From: Nostoc sp. ATCC 53789
GTDB taxonomy: Bacteria > Cyanobacteriota > Cyanobacteriia > Cyanobacteriales > Nostocaceae
Length of the DNA: 64,000 bases
Assembly: GCF_009873495.1 (NCBI RefSeq)
Contig: NZ_CP046703.1
Coordinates: 3,638,501-3,702,500 of the forward strand
Reading direction: 5' to 3'
Shown one piece after another: positions 1 to 9,437 of the stretch. A program made the position numbers and the translations under genes. The notes under the pieces are model-generated. The model was given only the letters and a program-made list of their open reading frames with translations, did not search any database and was not told where the DNA came from. The first letter of the stretch is position 1. Every line of letters begins with the position of its first letter.

Positions 1-301
1 AGCGAATGTCATCTATCCCCTTTACTAATTATCGGTGTGAGTTCTGAGGGATTAGGAGAAAAAGGTTTTTTAAGAAGGTTTGACCTGTGCGATCGAGATT
101 ATCATCTAGGGATAAATGTGAGGCTACGGACTCGAATTTGATCGCTTTTAATATTTAGTGGGTGTGTCAAGTCTTTGGGGTATATCAAAAAGGCTTGTTC
201 GCATTTTGTTGTGTTGGCGTAGCTTAAGGCTAAAATGATGCGACCAAATTTTAGTTTGATTTATAGATGATACGATCGCAGTAAAAGTACTTTAGAGAAC
301 T
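1..301. other. left-edge stretch without a supported gene
   Basis: Frame 1 is open from base 1 to a TGA at about 148-150 and could be the tail of a gene lying outside the window, but the roughly 49 residues match nothing I recognise. The rest is AT-rich. No convincing ribosome binding site or palindrome is visible before the ATG at 302. Confidence 0.3.
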
Positions 302-907
302 ATGACAATAAAAAAGCGCATTGAGCTTAATCAAGGATGCTTCCTTAATCCGGCAAATAAAAAGATAGTTATCAATTTAGCAAGTAAAGATATTTTAAAT
401 TTAATCACACAAGAATTAAAAACTCGTTATTCCCCAGAAACTCAAAAGCAAGCACTTGAAGAGCGTTCTCAGTTGTTGCCGAATTTCGTATTTCAAGAAT
501 TATTAAAACGTCAAGAGGAGCTAGTAAACGTTAACCCAGATACTTTAATAGTGGTTAACTGTAAGATCACAGAAGCAGAAGTCGATGAGTTAGAATTTAA
601 TTTAAGTGTCGAAGCATATTTTGTAATTGGAGATACAACAGGTCAAAATCATTTTCGGGCTAATAGGATAGTACTTTGGTCGAATATATGGAGTGATGAT
701 GAACAAATCCTTATCGATTTAGAAGATGAACTAGGCAAAGAATTCTGGACAAATTATCAAATTCAATTACTCTTTGATGAAGAGAATCAGCAAACAATTG
801 AATTAGAAGTATCACAAACAGATGATTATGCAGCAAGATTGGAATTTTCTCCATCTCTTCAAAAGTTTTTACCATCCATAGTTCCCTTTACGGATAATGA
901 ATTCTAA
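302..907 (+). CDS. hypothetical protein, 201 aa
   Basis: An intact ORF starting with ATG at 302. The protein is acidic and soluble in appearance, with no signal peptide or membrane segment. It begins with a basic patch (KKR at 4-6), then alternating hydrophobic/charged stretches, and has an acidic Trp-containing central part (around WSNIWSDDEQ). I do not recognise a family. The start is preceded only by a weak purine-rich sequence. It is followed by about 260 bases holding another open but start-less frame, so this may be a degrading locus. Function unknown. Confidence 0.55.
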   Translation: MTIKKRIELNQGCFLNPANKKIVINLASKDILNLITQELKTRYSPETQKQALEERSQLLPNFVFQELLKRQEELVNVNPDTLIVVNCKITEAEVDELEFNLSVEAYFVIGDTTGQNHFRANRIVLWSNIWSDDEQILIDLEDELGKEFWTNYQIQLLFDEENQQTIELEVSQTDDYAARLEFSPSLQKFLPSIVPFTDNEF

Positions 908-1168
908 AAATTCTTCTCCGCGCTGATTATCAGCCAATCAATCAGAATGGTAATCCCGGCTCTTCAAGGCTGCAAATGAGTTATTTACGATTGGCTGGTG
1001 GTTTTATAAGTAATAAAATATCGTATAAATCACTGCTGTCTTCAAACAGTCAAGGTAATGCGATGATTTTGCTGAATTTAGAAATCTGGGAGAAATTGTT
1101 TCCAAAATACCACCTACGACTTTAGAGTGTTGAAATAACTCAAATAACTATTTATCTGAAGGCGAGGT

Positions 1169-2227
1169 ATGACAACAAACTTTAGTCGGCGTGAATTTAT
1201 CTTGTTTGGTTCAGCCGCGTTTGCTACCAGCTTAGTGGTACAAGCTTGCAGTAATAAGCCAACGGCACCAACAGCGACAACAACAGGTGGTACTGAAGGG
1301 TTTAAAATAGCGATCGCTCTCCCTGGGATGATTACTGACAAAGGCTGGAATCAATCTGGTTATGAAGGAATCAATCTAGCAAAACAAAAGCTAGGTGCAG
1401 AAACCGCCTATGTAGAAAAAGTAGCACAGGCAGATCAGACAGAAGTATTAACAGATTTTGCTCGTAAAGGCTACAATCTCATCTTCGCGCATGGCGGACA
1501 ATTTGATGCCGCAATTGAACAAGTCGCCTCACAGTTCCCCAACACATTTTTTGTGGGAATAAATGGTAATCTCAAGGGTGAGAATATTGCTTCTTTACGA
1601 ATAGATCATCTACAAGCTAGTTATTTGTGTGGCATTATCGCTGCTTATGTCACTAAATCTAATAAACTAGCTTATATTGCTGGAGAGAAGTTTCCTGCTA
1701 CCGAGGGAGAACTGCGGGGATTTGAATTAGGAGCAAAGTCTGTTAAACCAAATATCCAAATTACCTCTACTTTTACAGGTGATTGGGATGATGTTTCTAA
1801 AGCGAAGGAAGCAACTCTGGCATTAATTTCTTCTGGGGCTGATGTCATCTATCAATGGTTAGATAATGCTTCAGCCGCAGTTTTACAAACAGCAGGTGAA
1901 AAAGGAGTATATGCTTTTGGTAACACCAAGGATCAATTAGACGTTGCACCAAAAGCTGTTTTAACCAGTGCTGTCAAACGCTTAGATTTAGCCATAGCTT
2001 ATATAGCAGAATTAGCCAAGCAAAAACAAATCAAAGGACAAATATATACAATTGGTTTAGAAAGACCAGATATATTATTTTTAGGGAAATTTGGAGAAAT
2101 CATACCGGAAGCAATTAAGCAAAAGGTATTGAATGCAAAGCAAGAAATTGTTAATAAAAAAATCGTTTTTGAAGACTGCAAAGAGGCTGGTAAGGATACA
2201 CGCTGCTTGAAGAAAGCAACAACATAG
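1169..2227 (+). CDS. BMP-family substrate-binding lipoprotein (PnrA/Med-like)
   Basis: Predicted periplasmic binding protein of the basic membrane protein family, which in characterised members feeds purine nucleosides or riboflavin to an ABC importer. The N-terminus has a twin-arginine-like motif (SRREFIL, R7-R8), a hydrophobic stretch and a lipobox ending at Cys27 (LVVQAC). The mature part opens with the family-typical segment KIAIALPGMITDKGWNQSGY and continues as a periplasmic-binding fold of normal length (352 aa). The start at 1169 has a purine-rich GGCGAGG just upstream. No permease or ATPase gene lies beside it in the window, so it is an orphan here. The ligand is inferred only at family level. 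Confidence 0.85.
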   Translation: MTTNFSRREFILFGSAAFATSLVVQACSNKPTAPTATTTGGTEGFKIAIALPGMITDKGWNQSGYEGINLAKQKLGAETAYVEKVAQADQTEVLTDFARKGYNLIFAHGGQFDAAIEQVASQFPNTFFVGINGNLKGENIASLRIDHLQASYLCGIIAAYVTKSNKLAYIAGEKFPATEGELRGFELGAKSVKPNIQITSTFTGDWDDVSKAKEATLALISSGADVIYQWLDNASAAVLQTAGEKGVYAFGNTKDQLDVAPKAVLTSAVKRLDLAIAYIAELAKQKQIKGQIYTIGLERPDILFLGKFGEIIPEAIKQKVLNAKQEIVNKKIVFEDCKEAGKDTRCLKKATT

Positions 2228-2293
2228 GTTGAGTAGACTACTTTGATAAAGATGGATTGGAAGGAATGCAAGTCCTGCTTTCTTTGGTTTCCC

Positions 2294-3664
2294 TTATTTT
2301 TGGTCTACAGTTTGAATTGTCAGCATTTGAGGGGGTGTAGCATCTGGTGGGTAGAGAAAATCTACTTTTACCATTCGCAGCTGGCCTGGAGACATTTTTA
2401 ATTGAGCAAGCGGTTCTCCCATCTGTCCCCGTTGTTGAACTAAATGCCAATATTGGGTTCTGGGTAAGCCATTATCGTCATTGTAGCGAATACGAACTGT
2501 GCCACGAAAAAAGACGGATGGTTGGGGTGGTGAAAAAAAGCGAAGTCCAGGTTTACTTAAGTCGTCTTCTTTAATAGGTGTTTGAAAAAGCACATTTACA
2601 GTTTGTGGTTTAGCGGTATTGTTGATTAATGGTAGCGAGATGTTATATTCAATGCCGTAATTGCCATGAGCTTCGTAAGCAGTACCAGGATAACGCACCG
2701 CGAGTTTGGCAGTTTGGTTTTGTCCAGTACCCATTTTGCCTGCTAAAAGGGTACTTAAACCGTATGAAAAAGCTTGTCCTGAAGCAGGAATTGTCAGGTA
2801 TGAACTATTGGAGTCGGTAACTTGTGCTTGCCAACGAGAGCCGACAGCTACCGCTGCTACCCGACCGTAAATTTCTGCTGTCGCTGTAAGATTATTTGGA
2901 GGACTAGGGGCAGGTTCACGCGGCCCTGCAAAATCACCATTTTCTAACAAGTTTTCCCATTCTTTTAAAGTGGGCGCTCGTTCAGTAGCATCTGGATTGG
3001 GTTTGGCAAACATAGCTAGGTTTGCCATATAAACTGGACTATCACTGTACAAACGCAACAAAGTAGAACGTCCATTTAATGGCGGTTTTAAAGGACGCAC
3101 AGGAATTGGATGATTCATTAACATCCGGCTTTGTTTTGGTGGAATTACCAACTGGGCTGGCCATCCTGACTGCCGTTTTCCTCGTAGCACATCATTCATG
3201 ACGCGATCGCCAGGCCCAGCATAAATGTTTCCCGAATTATTTGACTGTATGGGGGGAAGTTTGAGAAAAGGTGCATCAGGTTGACTAACATAACTGGCTG
3301 CTTGCAATATATTTATAGTTGCAGGGCGATCGCTTGGATTGTAAACAATTACCCCCAAATAAAGAGTCCGCAAATCATTTGGAGTCTCAATGGCTCGAGC
3401 AATATGATGAGAAAACAAATCAAAGCGTCCCTTCCATAGAAAGTTCAGGTGTGCGCTTGGCACTTTTTTGCCTTGAGGAGGAAATGTAGAGAGCAAAATA
3501 CCTTCACTCTGAACTACTTCTGGGTTATTACTGTTAAATACTGGTATTGCATCAAGATGCCCAGGTAAAGGTCTTGTTTGTTGGGGAATGAAGATTTCCT
3601 GGGGTTCAGATGCTGGAGAAGGTGCTGCTTGAGCCAAAAGCAAATAGGAAATAAAATTAAGCAT
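2294..3664 (-). CDS. DUF3370 domain protein, probably exported
   Basis: A 456-residue protein resembling the cyanobacterial DUF3370 family, whose function is unknown. It begins with a short hydrophobic segment ending in AQA (about residues 5-14), read as a signal peptide, followed by a Pro-rich linker and a long beta-rich domain with repeated aromatic/glycine motifs. This suggests a periplasmic or cell-envelope location. It converges on the BMP gene with a 66-base gap. No catalytic motif is apparent. The family assignment is from memory of its opening pattern (LPGHLDAIPVFNSN) and length. Confidence 0.75.
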   Translation of the reverse strand: MLNFISYLLLAQAAPSPASEPQEIFIPQQTRPLPGHLDAIPVFNSNNPEVVQSEGILLSTFPPQGKKVPSAHLNFLWKGRFDLFSHHIARAIETPNDLRTLYLGVIVYNPSDRPATINILQAASYVSQPDAPFLKLPPIQSNNSGNIYAGPGDRVMNDVLRGKRQSGWPAQLVIPPKQSRMLMNHPIPVRPLKPPLNGRSTLLRLYSDSPVYMANLAMFAKPNPDATERAPTLKEWENLLENGDFAGPREPAPSPPNNLTATAEIYGRVAAVAVGSRWQAQVTDSNSSYLTIPASGQAFSYGLSTLLAGKMGTGQNQTAKLAVRYPGTAYEAHGNYGIEYNISLPLINNTAKPQTVNVLFQTPIKEDDLSKPGLRFFSPPQPSVFFRGTVRIRYNDDNGLPRTQYWHLVQQRGQMGEPLAQLKMSPGQLRMVKVDFLYPPDATPPQMLTIQTVDQK

Positions 3665-3907
3665 TTATTCGAAAAGCAATTTATCGGTGAAGTTAAGAAT
3701 ACAGCATACTTGTACTAATTCTGTATGATGTTGCGCTTTATTCACCTATGCCACATAAGTAAAAATTTTTATGTTGACATTGAATTAAATCCAATACCTG
3801 TGAATGAAATTATCAAGTTGCCTTTGAGGAAAGAATTTCTCAATTTTTGTTCAATGTTACCCGGAGGATAATTTATCGGAGTCTGGAGGCTCTCAAAAGC
3901 ATTGCTT

Positions 3908-4342
3908 TTAACTCTCCTGTTGGGGATAACCGTTTTTCTCACGTTTGAGGCTTTCTTCTAAGGCTTGAATTTGTTCACGACGAGCTTCCAATTCTAAGGA
4001 ACGCCTGGCTAAATCTTGGTTTTGCAACGTCAAGGATTGCCGCCAATGTTCTGCTCGCTCGGCTTCGTGCTGCAAAAACTCTGGGGTAATGCCGATAGTG
4101 AGGTAGTTTTGTACCAAATGGAGTACCCAGTTGGTAGCGTCTTCTATTCTTTCAATGTCGCCTGTTGAGGAAAGTTCTACTAAAACAAGCAAGTTCTCAC
4201 TCATGTTCTTTCCCTTTCCTAGCAGAATGAAAGCCTCTTCTGGAATTATCGCCCACAAGTTATCAGCTTCTTGACGCGCCAACAAGCGTAACTGGTGCTG
4301 GTCTAAAAAATCGTTTTTACGCACCTGGGCTAGATATAGCAT
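3908..4342 (-). CDS. conserved hypothetical protein with C-terminal coiled coil
   Basis: A 144-residue soluble protein. The first about 90 residues form a mixed alpha/beta stretch (RLLARQEADNLWAIIPEE). The last about 50 residues are highly charged heptad-like sequence (LARRSLELEARREQIQALEES) predicted as a coiled coil. No metal or catalytic motif is visible. It lies downstream of valS on the same strand, with 168 bases of repeat-rich DNA between them, so co-transcription is possible but unproven. I do not know a function. Confidence 0.65.
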   Translation of the reverse strand: MLYLAQVRKNDFLDQHQLRLLARQEADNLWAIIPEEAFILLGKGKNMSENLLVLVELSSTGDIERIEDATNWVLHLVQNYLTIGITPEFLQHEAERAEHWRQSLTLQNQDLARRSLELEARREQIQALEESLKREKNGYPQQES

Positions 4343-4360
4343 GAGGGTCGCTTCGCTCCA

Positions 4361-4389
4361 ATTAAAAATTAAAAATTAAAAATTAAAAA
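4361..4389. repeat. AATTAAA tandem repeat
   Basis: Four to five near-perfect copies of a 7-base ATTAAAA unit lie directly before the ATG of the 144-aa gene, followed by AT-rich DNA and an inverted pair of TAATGGGTAAT / ATTACCCATTA motifs at about 4441-4484. Such iterated A/T heptamers are common between genes in filamentous cyanobacteria. Confidence 0.8.
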
Positions 4390-4510
4390 AATTTAATAAA
4401 ATAATAAGTCCCAGAATTGATATTTGGATCTTGTTAATTGGTAATGGGTAATTGGAATTATTAACACTCCCATTACCCATTACAGTTATCCTAGGCCACG
4501 CAGGCTATGC

Positions 4511-7495
4511 CTACATTAACCCCTTAAGGCGTACGCGCAAAATTTCAGCTTGCTTTTGTGCTTCTGCTAAGGCATCTCGCGCCCCTTGTACCACGTCGGC
4601 TCTAGCTCTATCTACGAAACTAGGATTGTTTAATCTGGTACTCAGGGATTGAACTTCGGCTTCAGCTTTACTCAAGCTTTTTTCTAGCTTGGCACGTACA
4701 ACTTCAATATCTACCACACCGCTTAGAGGAATTAGCACTTGTATTGTACCAATTACACCTGCGATCGCATTTTCTGGTTCTTGTGGTTGTTCTAATTCTC
4801 TCTGCGGGAAAAAGCGTCCCCATAACCTAACTCTCGCTTGAGCAGTGAGTAAATTTTGGCTAACAAACCAAGCTGTGTAACCAAAACCAACCAATTCAAA
4901 GAAAGTTCCGACGATGGGAATGTCATCGATGGCATTTCCCGCAGCTAAACCCAATCTACCAAAGACAATGGCCACAAGAATTAAGCCAATTATCTTCAAA
5001 CCCCTCTGAGGTTTCTTAACAGCAACAGTTTGGCTTTTTTCTTTGTCAGTAATGGTTAAAGTCTCAACCTTCGCCAAATCTTTAATATAAGACTGTCCAG
5101 CAGTGAGAATTTCCCGCTCCTTTTCACTTTCAGTTTGCAAATTCGCTGTTACTTTTACCCCTGGCTTAATATCCGCTTCTGCGCGCAAATTCCGAATTGT
5201 GCGGATAGTAGCAATCAGTAATTCAAACTGTTCTTCTAAGGCTGAATTAATTAAGTTTACATCTACCTGGGGATAGATTTGTAATGGTAAAGTTTGCGGG
5301 GAATCTGCTGGTTGTTGGGTGAGAGTTTGCCAAATTTCTTCGGTAATATGAGGCATCAACGGATGAAGCAGTTTTAAAATTCCTTCTAATATGTAGCCGA
5401 GGGTTTGCTGTGCTACCCGCCGCGATACTGGATCGGCATCTGCTTGCAATCTGGATTTCACCAGTTCAATATACTGATCGCAAAAATCACCCCAAATAAA
5501 CTCATAGAGTCCTTTTGCTGCTTCCCCTAACCCGTAATTATCGATGTAATTGCTGGTTTGTTTGATAACTTGATGATACCGCGAGATAATCCAGCGATCG
5601 CTCAATTCTGTGGCTACTGGGTTCCCCAATTGTTGCGGTGTCTGTCCATCCAAATTCATCATCACAAAGCGGGCAGCATTCCACAACTTATTTGCAAAGT
5701 TGCGTGATGCTTCTACAGATGCCGATTCATCCTTTTTGCGATCGTATTCTAAGCGGATATCTTGACCAGCGCCAGCCACTTCTCTAATTAAGGTATAGCG
5801 CAGGGCATCAGTACCATATTTGTCAATTAATAACAATGGGTCAATACCATTACCTTTGGTCTTTGACATCTTCTGACCTTTTTCATCCAGCACCAAGCCG
5901 TGGATGTAAACCGTTTGGAAAGGCATTTGCTGCGTAAAATGCCCAGCCATCATGGTCATTCTGGCTACCCAGAAAAAGATGATGTCAAAGCCTGTTACCA
6001 AAGTAGTAGTCGGGTAGTAAGTTGCTAAATCCTGAGTTTGTTCTGGCCAGCCTAAAGTTGAAAACGGCCAGAGTCCAGAAGAAAACCAAGTATCCAGCAC
6101 ATCTGGATCTTGTTCTAACTTGACATTTTCACCAAATTGTAATTTAGCTTTTTCCCAAGCTTCAGCTTCCGATTTTGCTACCACAAACGGCGTGGTATCA
6201 GTAATTTGCCCATCCGTTTCACTGATAGCGTACCAAGCCGGAATTTGGTGTCCCCACCATAATTGGCGAGAGATACACCAATCTTTGAGTTTTACTAGCC
6301 AATCACGATAAACCTTAGTCCAGCGTTGGGGGACAAACTCTGGGGAAGTTTGCTGGTCGAGGAATTCGAGAGTGTTGTCAGCTAGGGGGCGAATTTTGAC
6401 GAACCACTGAGTTGAGAGGAGGGGTTCAATAGGTACTTTACCGCGATCGCTGTAGGGAACGGTATGTTTATAATCTTCTATCTTCACCAAAAAGCCATCT
6501 GCTTCTAGGCGAGAAACCACATTTTTTCTCGCAACAAAGCGGTCTTGTCCTTGAAACTCCCCAGCATTGGCGTTGAGAGTGCCGTCTTTGTTCATAATGT
6601 TGATTAACGGCAGATTGTGACGCTTACCCATGTCAAAATCATTGGGGTCATGGGCGGGAGTTACCTTTACGCAGCCTGTGCCGAAGGTAGGATCAACGAA
6701 TTCATCGCCAATAATGGGAATTTCTCGTTGTAGAATGGGCAGAGTTAAAGTTTTGCCAATGAGATGTTTGTAGCGATCGTCATTGGGATTAACTGCTACA
6801 GCCGTATCACCCAGCATCGTTTCTGGTCGAGTTGTCGCCACCTCTACAAAACCGGAACCATCGGTGAGGGGATAGCGGAAGTGCCAGAGATTTCCATTCA
6901 CCTCTTGATTTTCTACTTCCACGTCAGACACAGCCGACTGAGAAGCGGGACACCAGTTAACTAAATATTCACCACGATAAATTAAGCCTTCTTCGTAGAG
7001 GCGAGTAAACGCCTCGACAACAGCTTTAGATAAACCCTCATCCAGGGTAAACCTTTCCCGTGACCAGTCCACCGAGACACCCAAGCGTCGTAGCTGATTA
7101 AGAATTGTTCCCTCAGACTCCGCCTTCCATTGCCAAGCGCGTTCTAAGAATTTTTCGCGCCCCAACTCGTAGCGAGTCTTACCCTCTTTTTTGAGTTGCT
7201 TTTCCAGCATACTATGCACAGCAATGCTGGCGTGGTCAGTTCCGGGTAGCCATAGGGTATTACGTCCCTGCATCCGGTGGTAGCGCACAAGGGTATCAAT
7301 TAAGGCACTTTCAAAGGCGTGACCCATGTGTAAGCTGCCGGTGACATTTGGGGGGGGAATGACGATGCAGTAGGGTTCGCCGCCTTGGTTGGGGTCAGCT
7401 TTGTAAACTTGGTTATCTTCCCAGAATTTTTGCCACTTGGCTTCGGTGGAAAAGGGGTCGTAGAGACTGGGGAGATTGGGAATGGTTGCGGTCAT
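4511..7495 (-). CDS. valS: valyl-tRNA synthetase with CAAD membrane-anchor insert
   Basis: Class I aminoacyl-tRNA synthetase that charges tRNA-Val and edits misactivated threonine. The HIGH motif appears as HMGH at 56-59 (in [13 protein letters not shown]). The KMSKS loop is KMSKT near residue 540, with the editing domain between them ([15 protein letters not shown]). After the anticodon-binding helices comes an insert at about 815-905 with two hydrophobic helices ([20 protein letters not shown] and [16 protein letters not shown]). This matches the CAAD domain known from cyanobacterial synthetases and reported in Anabaena to tether ValRS to thylakoid membranes. The last about 80 residues are the usual C-terminal coiled coil. 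At 994 residues it is longer than bacterial ValRS without CAAD. Confidence 0.97.
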   Translation of the reverse strand: MTATIPNLPSLYDPFSTEAKWQKFWEDNQVYKADPNQGGEPYCIVIPPPNVTGSLHMGHAFESALIDTLVRYHRMQGRNTLWLPGTDHASIAVHSMLEKQLKKEGKTRYELGREKFLERAWQWKAESEGTILNQLRRLGVSVDWSRERFTLDEGLSKAVVEAFTRLYEEGLIYRGEYLVNWCPASQSAVSDVEVENQEVNGNLWHFRYPLTDGSGFVEVATTRPETMLGDTAVAVNPNDDRYKHLIGKTLTLPILQREIPIIGDEFVDPTFGTGCVKVTPAHDPNDFDMGKRHNLPLINIMNKDGTLNANAGEFQGQDRFVARKNVVSRLEADGFLVKIEDYKHTVPYSDRGKVPIEPLLSTQWFVKIRPLADNTLEFLDQQTSPEFVPQRWTKVYRDWLVKLKDWCISRQLWWGHQIPAWYAISETDGQITDTTPFVVAKSEAEAWEKAKLQFGENVKLEQDPDVLDTWFSSGLWPFSTLGWPEQTQDLATYYPTTTLVTGFDIIFFWVARMTMMAGHFTQQMPFQTVYIHGLVLDEKGQKMSKTKGNGIDPLLLIDKYGTDALRYTLIREVAGAGQDIRLEYDRKKDESASVEASRNFANKLWNAARFVMMNLDGQTPQQLGNPVATELSDRWIISRYHQVIKQTSNYIDNYGLGEAAKGLYEFIWGDFCDQYIELVKSRLQADADPVSRRVAQQTLGYILEGILKLLHPLMPHITEEIWQTLTQQPADSPQTLPLQIYPQVDVNLINSALEEQFELLIATIRTIRNLRAEADIKPGVKVTANLQTESEKEREILTAGQSYIKDLAKVETLTITDKEKSQTVAVKKPQRGLKIIGLILVAIVFGRLGLAAGNAIDDIPIVGTFFELVGFGYTAWFVSQNLLTAQARVRLWGRFFPQRELEQPQEPENAIAGVIGTIQVLIPLSGVVDIEVVRAKLEKSLSKAEAEVQSLSTRLNNPSFVDRARADVVQGARDALAEAQKQAEILRVRLKGLM

Positions 7496-7557
7496 GCGGG
7501 AAAACTAAGGAAGGACTCTAATAAATTTTGCCACAGGGTTGGAGAGGGATTGATGGA

Positions 7558-7590
7558 AACGAACCGCAAAGGGCGCAAAGTACGCAAAGG
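7558..7590. repeat. left arm of the inverted repeat around the GxxExxY gene
   Basis: 33 bases beginning AACGAACCGCAAAGGG and continuing with CGCAAAG units. They pair with the reverse complement of 8001-8033 at 28 of 33 positions by eye. The repeat ends 17 bases before the ATG of the GxxExxY gene, so it overlaps the region where its promoter or leader would lie. Related copies occur at 9366-9401 and 24711-24743. Confidence 0.85.
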
Positions 7591-7607
7591 AAGAGGAGGA
7601 AGGTAAG

Positions 7608-7997
7608 ATGAGACAACCAAGTGGTCAGGTAGAAAATCTAGCTTATAGAGTGATTGGGGCGGCGATTGAGGTACATCAGGTATTAGGAGCAGGGTTTTTA
7701 GAGGAGGTTTATCACAAGGCGTTGAGAGAAGAATTTCTAATGCGCGAGATACCTCACAAGTTTGAGCATCCAGTAAAAGTAAACTACAAAGGTCGTCCAG
7801 TCGGCGAGGGCAAATTAGATTTTTTGGTTGGAGACTCTCTAATTGTTGAATTGAAAGCTGTCCAAAACTTAATCCCCATTCACGAAGCCCAAGTCCTCTC
7901 GTACCTTAAAATGACTCATTACCCTCTAGCTCTTCTCATCAACTTTAACGTCCCTCTCCTCAAAGACGGCATCAAACGCATCATACTCTCTTCTTAA
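7608..7997 (+). CDS. GxxExxY family protein (PDDEXK-like fold)
   Basis: A 129-residue protein with the family signature GFLEEVYHKAL (G-x-x-E-x-x-Y) near residues 30-37. It also has nuclease-like elements further on: E-x-K in LIVELKAVQNL and a Gln (Q) in HEAQVLSYLK. The GxxExxY family (PF13366, PDDEXK_3) has no settled function, though its fold is that of restriction-type nucleases. It sits alone between inverted copies of a dispersed repeat, an arrangement seen around such genes in many genomes, and it interrupts the space between divergent valS and an AmpG-like transporter. It may be a small mobile or repeat-associated unit; that is inference. Confidence 0.9.
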   Translation: MRQPSGQVENLAYRVIGAAIEVHQVLGAGFLEEVYHKALREEFLMREIPHKFEHPVKVNYKGRPVGEGKLDFLVGDSLIVELKAVQNLIPIHEAQVLSYLKMTHYPLALLINFNVPLLKDGIKRIILSS

Positions 7998-8000
7998 TCT

Positions 8001-8033
8001 TCTTCGCGCCCTTTGCGTCCTTTGCGGTTCGTT
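8001..8033. repeat. right arm of the inverted repeat around the GxxExxY gene
   Basis: 33 bases reading, on the minus strand, AACGAACCGCAAAGGA followed by CGCAAAG-type units. They begin 4 bases after the GxxExxY stop codon and end 11 bases before the next ATG (8045). The complementarity to 7558-7590 could form a long stem around the gene. Confidence 0.85.
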
Positions 8034-8044
8034 CTCCAAATCCC

Positions 8045-9310
8045 ATGAAACACCAAACAACCTCCCCTTGGAAATTCATCCCCACCCTATATTTCACCTC
8101 CGGCATCCCTTACATTATCATCAACACAGTTTCCGTAATCTTTTACAAAAAACTCGGAATCGATAACGCCCAAATTGCCCTTTGGACAAGCTTCCTCTAT
8201 CTACCTTGGGTCATCAAAATGTTTTGGGGGCCAATTGTTGATACTTACTCTAGCAAACGTAAATGGATACTTTATACCCAATTTGCCATGTTCTGCTGCT
8301 TGGGTTTGATAGCCTTCTCCTTACAACTGCCAAATTTCTTTTTCATCTCCCTCGCAACATTAACAATAGGAGCATTTATTTCTGCAACTTATGACATTGC
8401 CACAGATGGCTTCTACCTCCTCGCTTTATCTCCAGAACAACAAGCCTTCTTTGTCGGCATTCGCTCACTATCTTATAGAATGGCTGTTATCTTCGGTTCT
8501 GGAATATTAGTAGTCTTAGCAGGTCAGCTTGAAGTATCTCTCAACAACATTCCTTTAAGTTGGACTATTGCTATTGGATTCTCAGCTTTAATTTTAGCAA
8601 TCCTGTTTATTTCCCATCGCCTATTTTTACCATTACCGGAATCAGATAATCAACGGCAAATACAAGTTAGAGAAAAGATACCATTTTGGTCAATTATTAG
8701 CTCATATTTTGCTCAAGATAAAATTATCAGTATTTTAGCCTTTATCTTGCTCTACAGATTTGGCGAAGCGATGCTTGTCAAGATAGCCTCTTTGTTTTTA
8801 TTGGACAAACCAGAAGTAGGAGGCTTAGGGCTTTCAACGTCAGATGTCGGGCTAGTATACGGTACTTTTGGGGTAATATCCCTGATTTGTGGAGGAATTT
8901 TAGGAGGCTTGCTAATTTCAAAATATGGATTAAAAAAGTGTCTATTTCCTATGGCTTTGGCATTAAACTTGCCTGATATATTTTATGTATATATGGCTTA
9001 TGCTAAACCTTCGTTAAAATTAATATATCCTTTGGTTTCATTAGAACAATTTGGCTATGGTTTTGGATTTACGGCTTTTAGTGTTTATCTAATGTATATT
9101 TCCCAAGGCGAATATAAAACTTCTCATTTTGCCATATCCACTGGCATTATGGCTTTAGGAATGATGCTACCTGGATTAGTTAGCGGTTATCTCCAAAAGT
9201 CTTTTGGCTATCCATTATTTTTTCTCTTGGTTTGTTTGTTTACTATTCCTGGGATGATTGCCATCTTTTTTATTCCTTTAAAGGAAGAATTGAAGCGTCA
9301 AAATAATTAA
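8045..9310 (+). CDS. AmpG-like major facilitator transporter
   Basis: A 421-residue integral membrane protein with about 12 hydrophobic segments and an N-terminal pattern (LYFTSGIPYIIINTVSVIFYKKLG) like AmpG/PAT-type permeases. A charged loop of MFS type (GPIVDTYSSKRKW) follows the second or third segment. AmpG importers carry GlcNAc-anhydroMurNAc muropeptides into the cytoplasm for cell-wall recycling. The adjacent downstream gene encodes a BadF/NAG-kinase-like sugar kinase, which supports an amino-sugar or muropeptide recycling role. The substrate is inferred; the MFS identity is clear. Confidence 0.85.
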   Translation: MKHQTTSPWKFIPTLYFTSGIPYIIINTVSVIFYKKLGIDNAQIALWTSFLYLPWVIKMFWGPIVDTYSSKRKWILYTQFAMFCCLGLIAFSLQLPNFFFISLATLTIGAFISATYDIATDGFYLLALSPEQQAFFVGIRSLSYRMAVIFGSGILVVLAGQLEVSLNNIPLSWTIAIGFSALILAILFISHRLFLPLPESDNQRQIQVREKIPFWSIISSYFAQDKIISILAFILLYRFGEAMLVKIASLFLLDKPEVGGLGLSTSDVGLVYGTFGVISLICGGILGGLLISKYGLKKCLFPMALALNLPDIFYVYMAYAKPSLKLIYPLVSLEQFGYGFGFTAFSVYLMYISQGEYKTSHFAISTGIMALGMMLPGLVSGYLQKSFGYPLFFLLVCLFTIPGMIAIFFIPLKEELKRQNN

Positions 9311-9365
9311 TATTGTTACAAATCTATAGCAATCTTAAATGAGTTATGAAAAATAGAATTTTAAT

Positions 9366-9401
9366 CGAACCACAGAGGCGCAGAGAACACAGAGAGATAA
9401 G
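9366..9401. repeat. dispersed CACAGAGGCGCAGAG repeat
   Basis: The sequence CGAACCACAGAGGCGCAGAG, continuing with ACACAGAGAG, aligns purine-for-purine with the GxxExxY-flanking arms (CGAACCGCAAAGG, CGCAAAG). It is therefore read as another member of the same family, lying 37 bases before the NAG-kinase-like start codon. Confidence 0.75.
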
Positions 9402-9437
9402 AAATGGAGATTTTAAAAGATGATTTAGGACTGCTAT

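Noticed and set aside
1-150. Open frame running from the left edge to a TGA near 150, possible gene tail
   Set aside because: Too short and without any recognised motif; openness of 49 codons can be chance.
902-1125. About 70-codon open frame after the 201-aa gene (RADYQPINQNGNPGSS, LEIWEKLFPKYHLRL)
   Set aside because: It reads somewhat protein-like, but has no start codon, no family match and no way to tell a remnant from chance.
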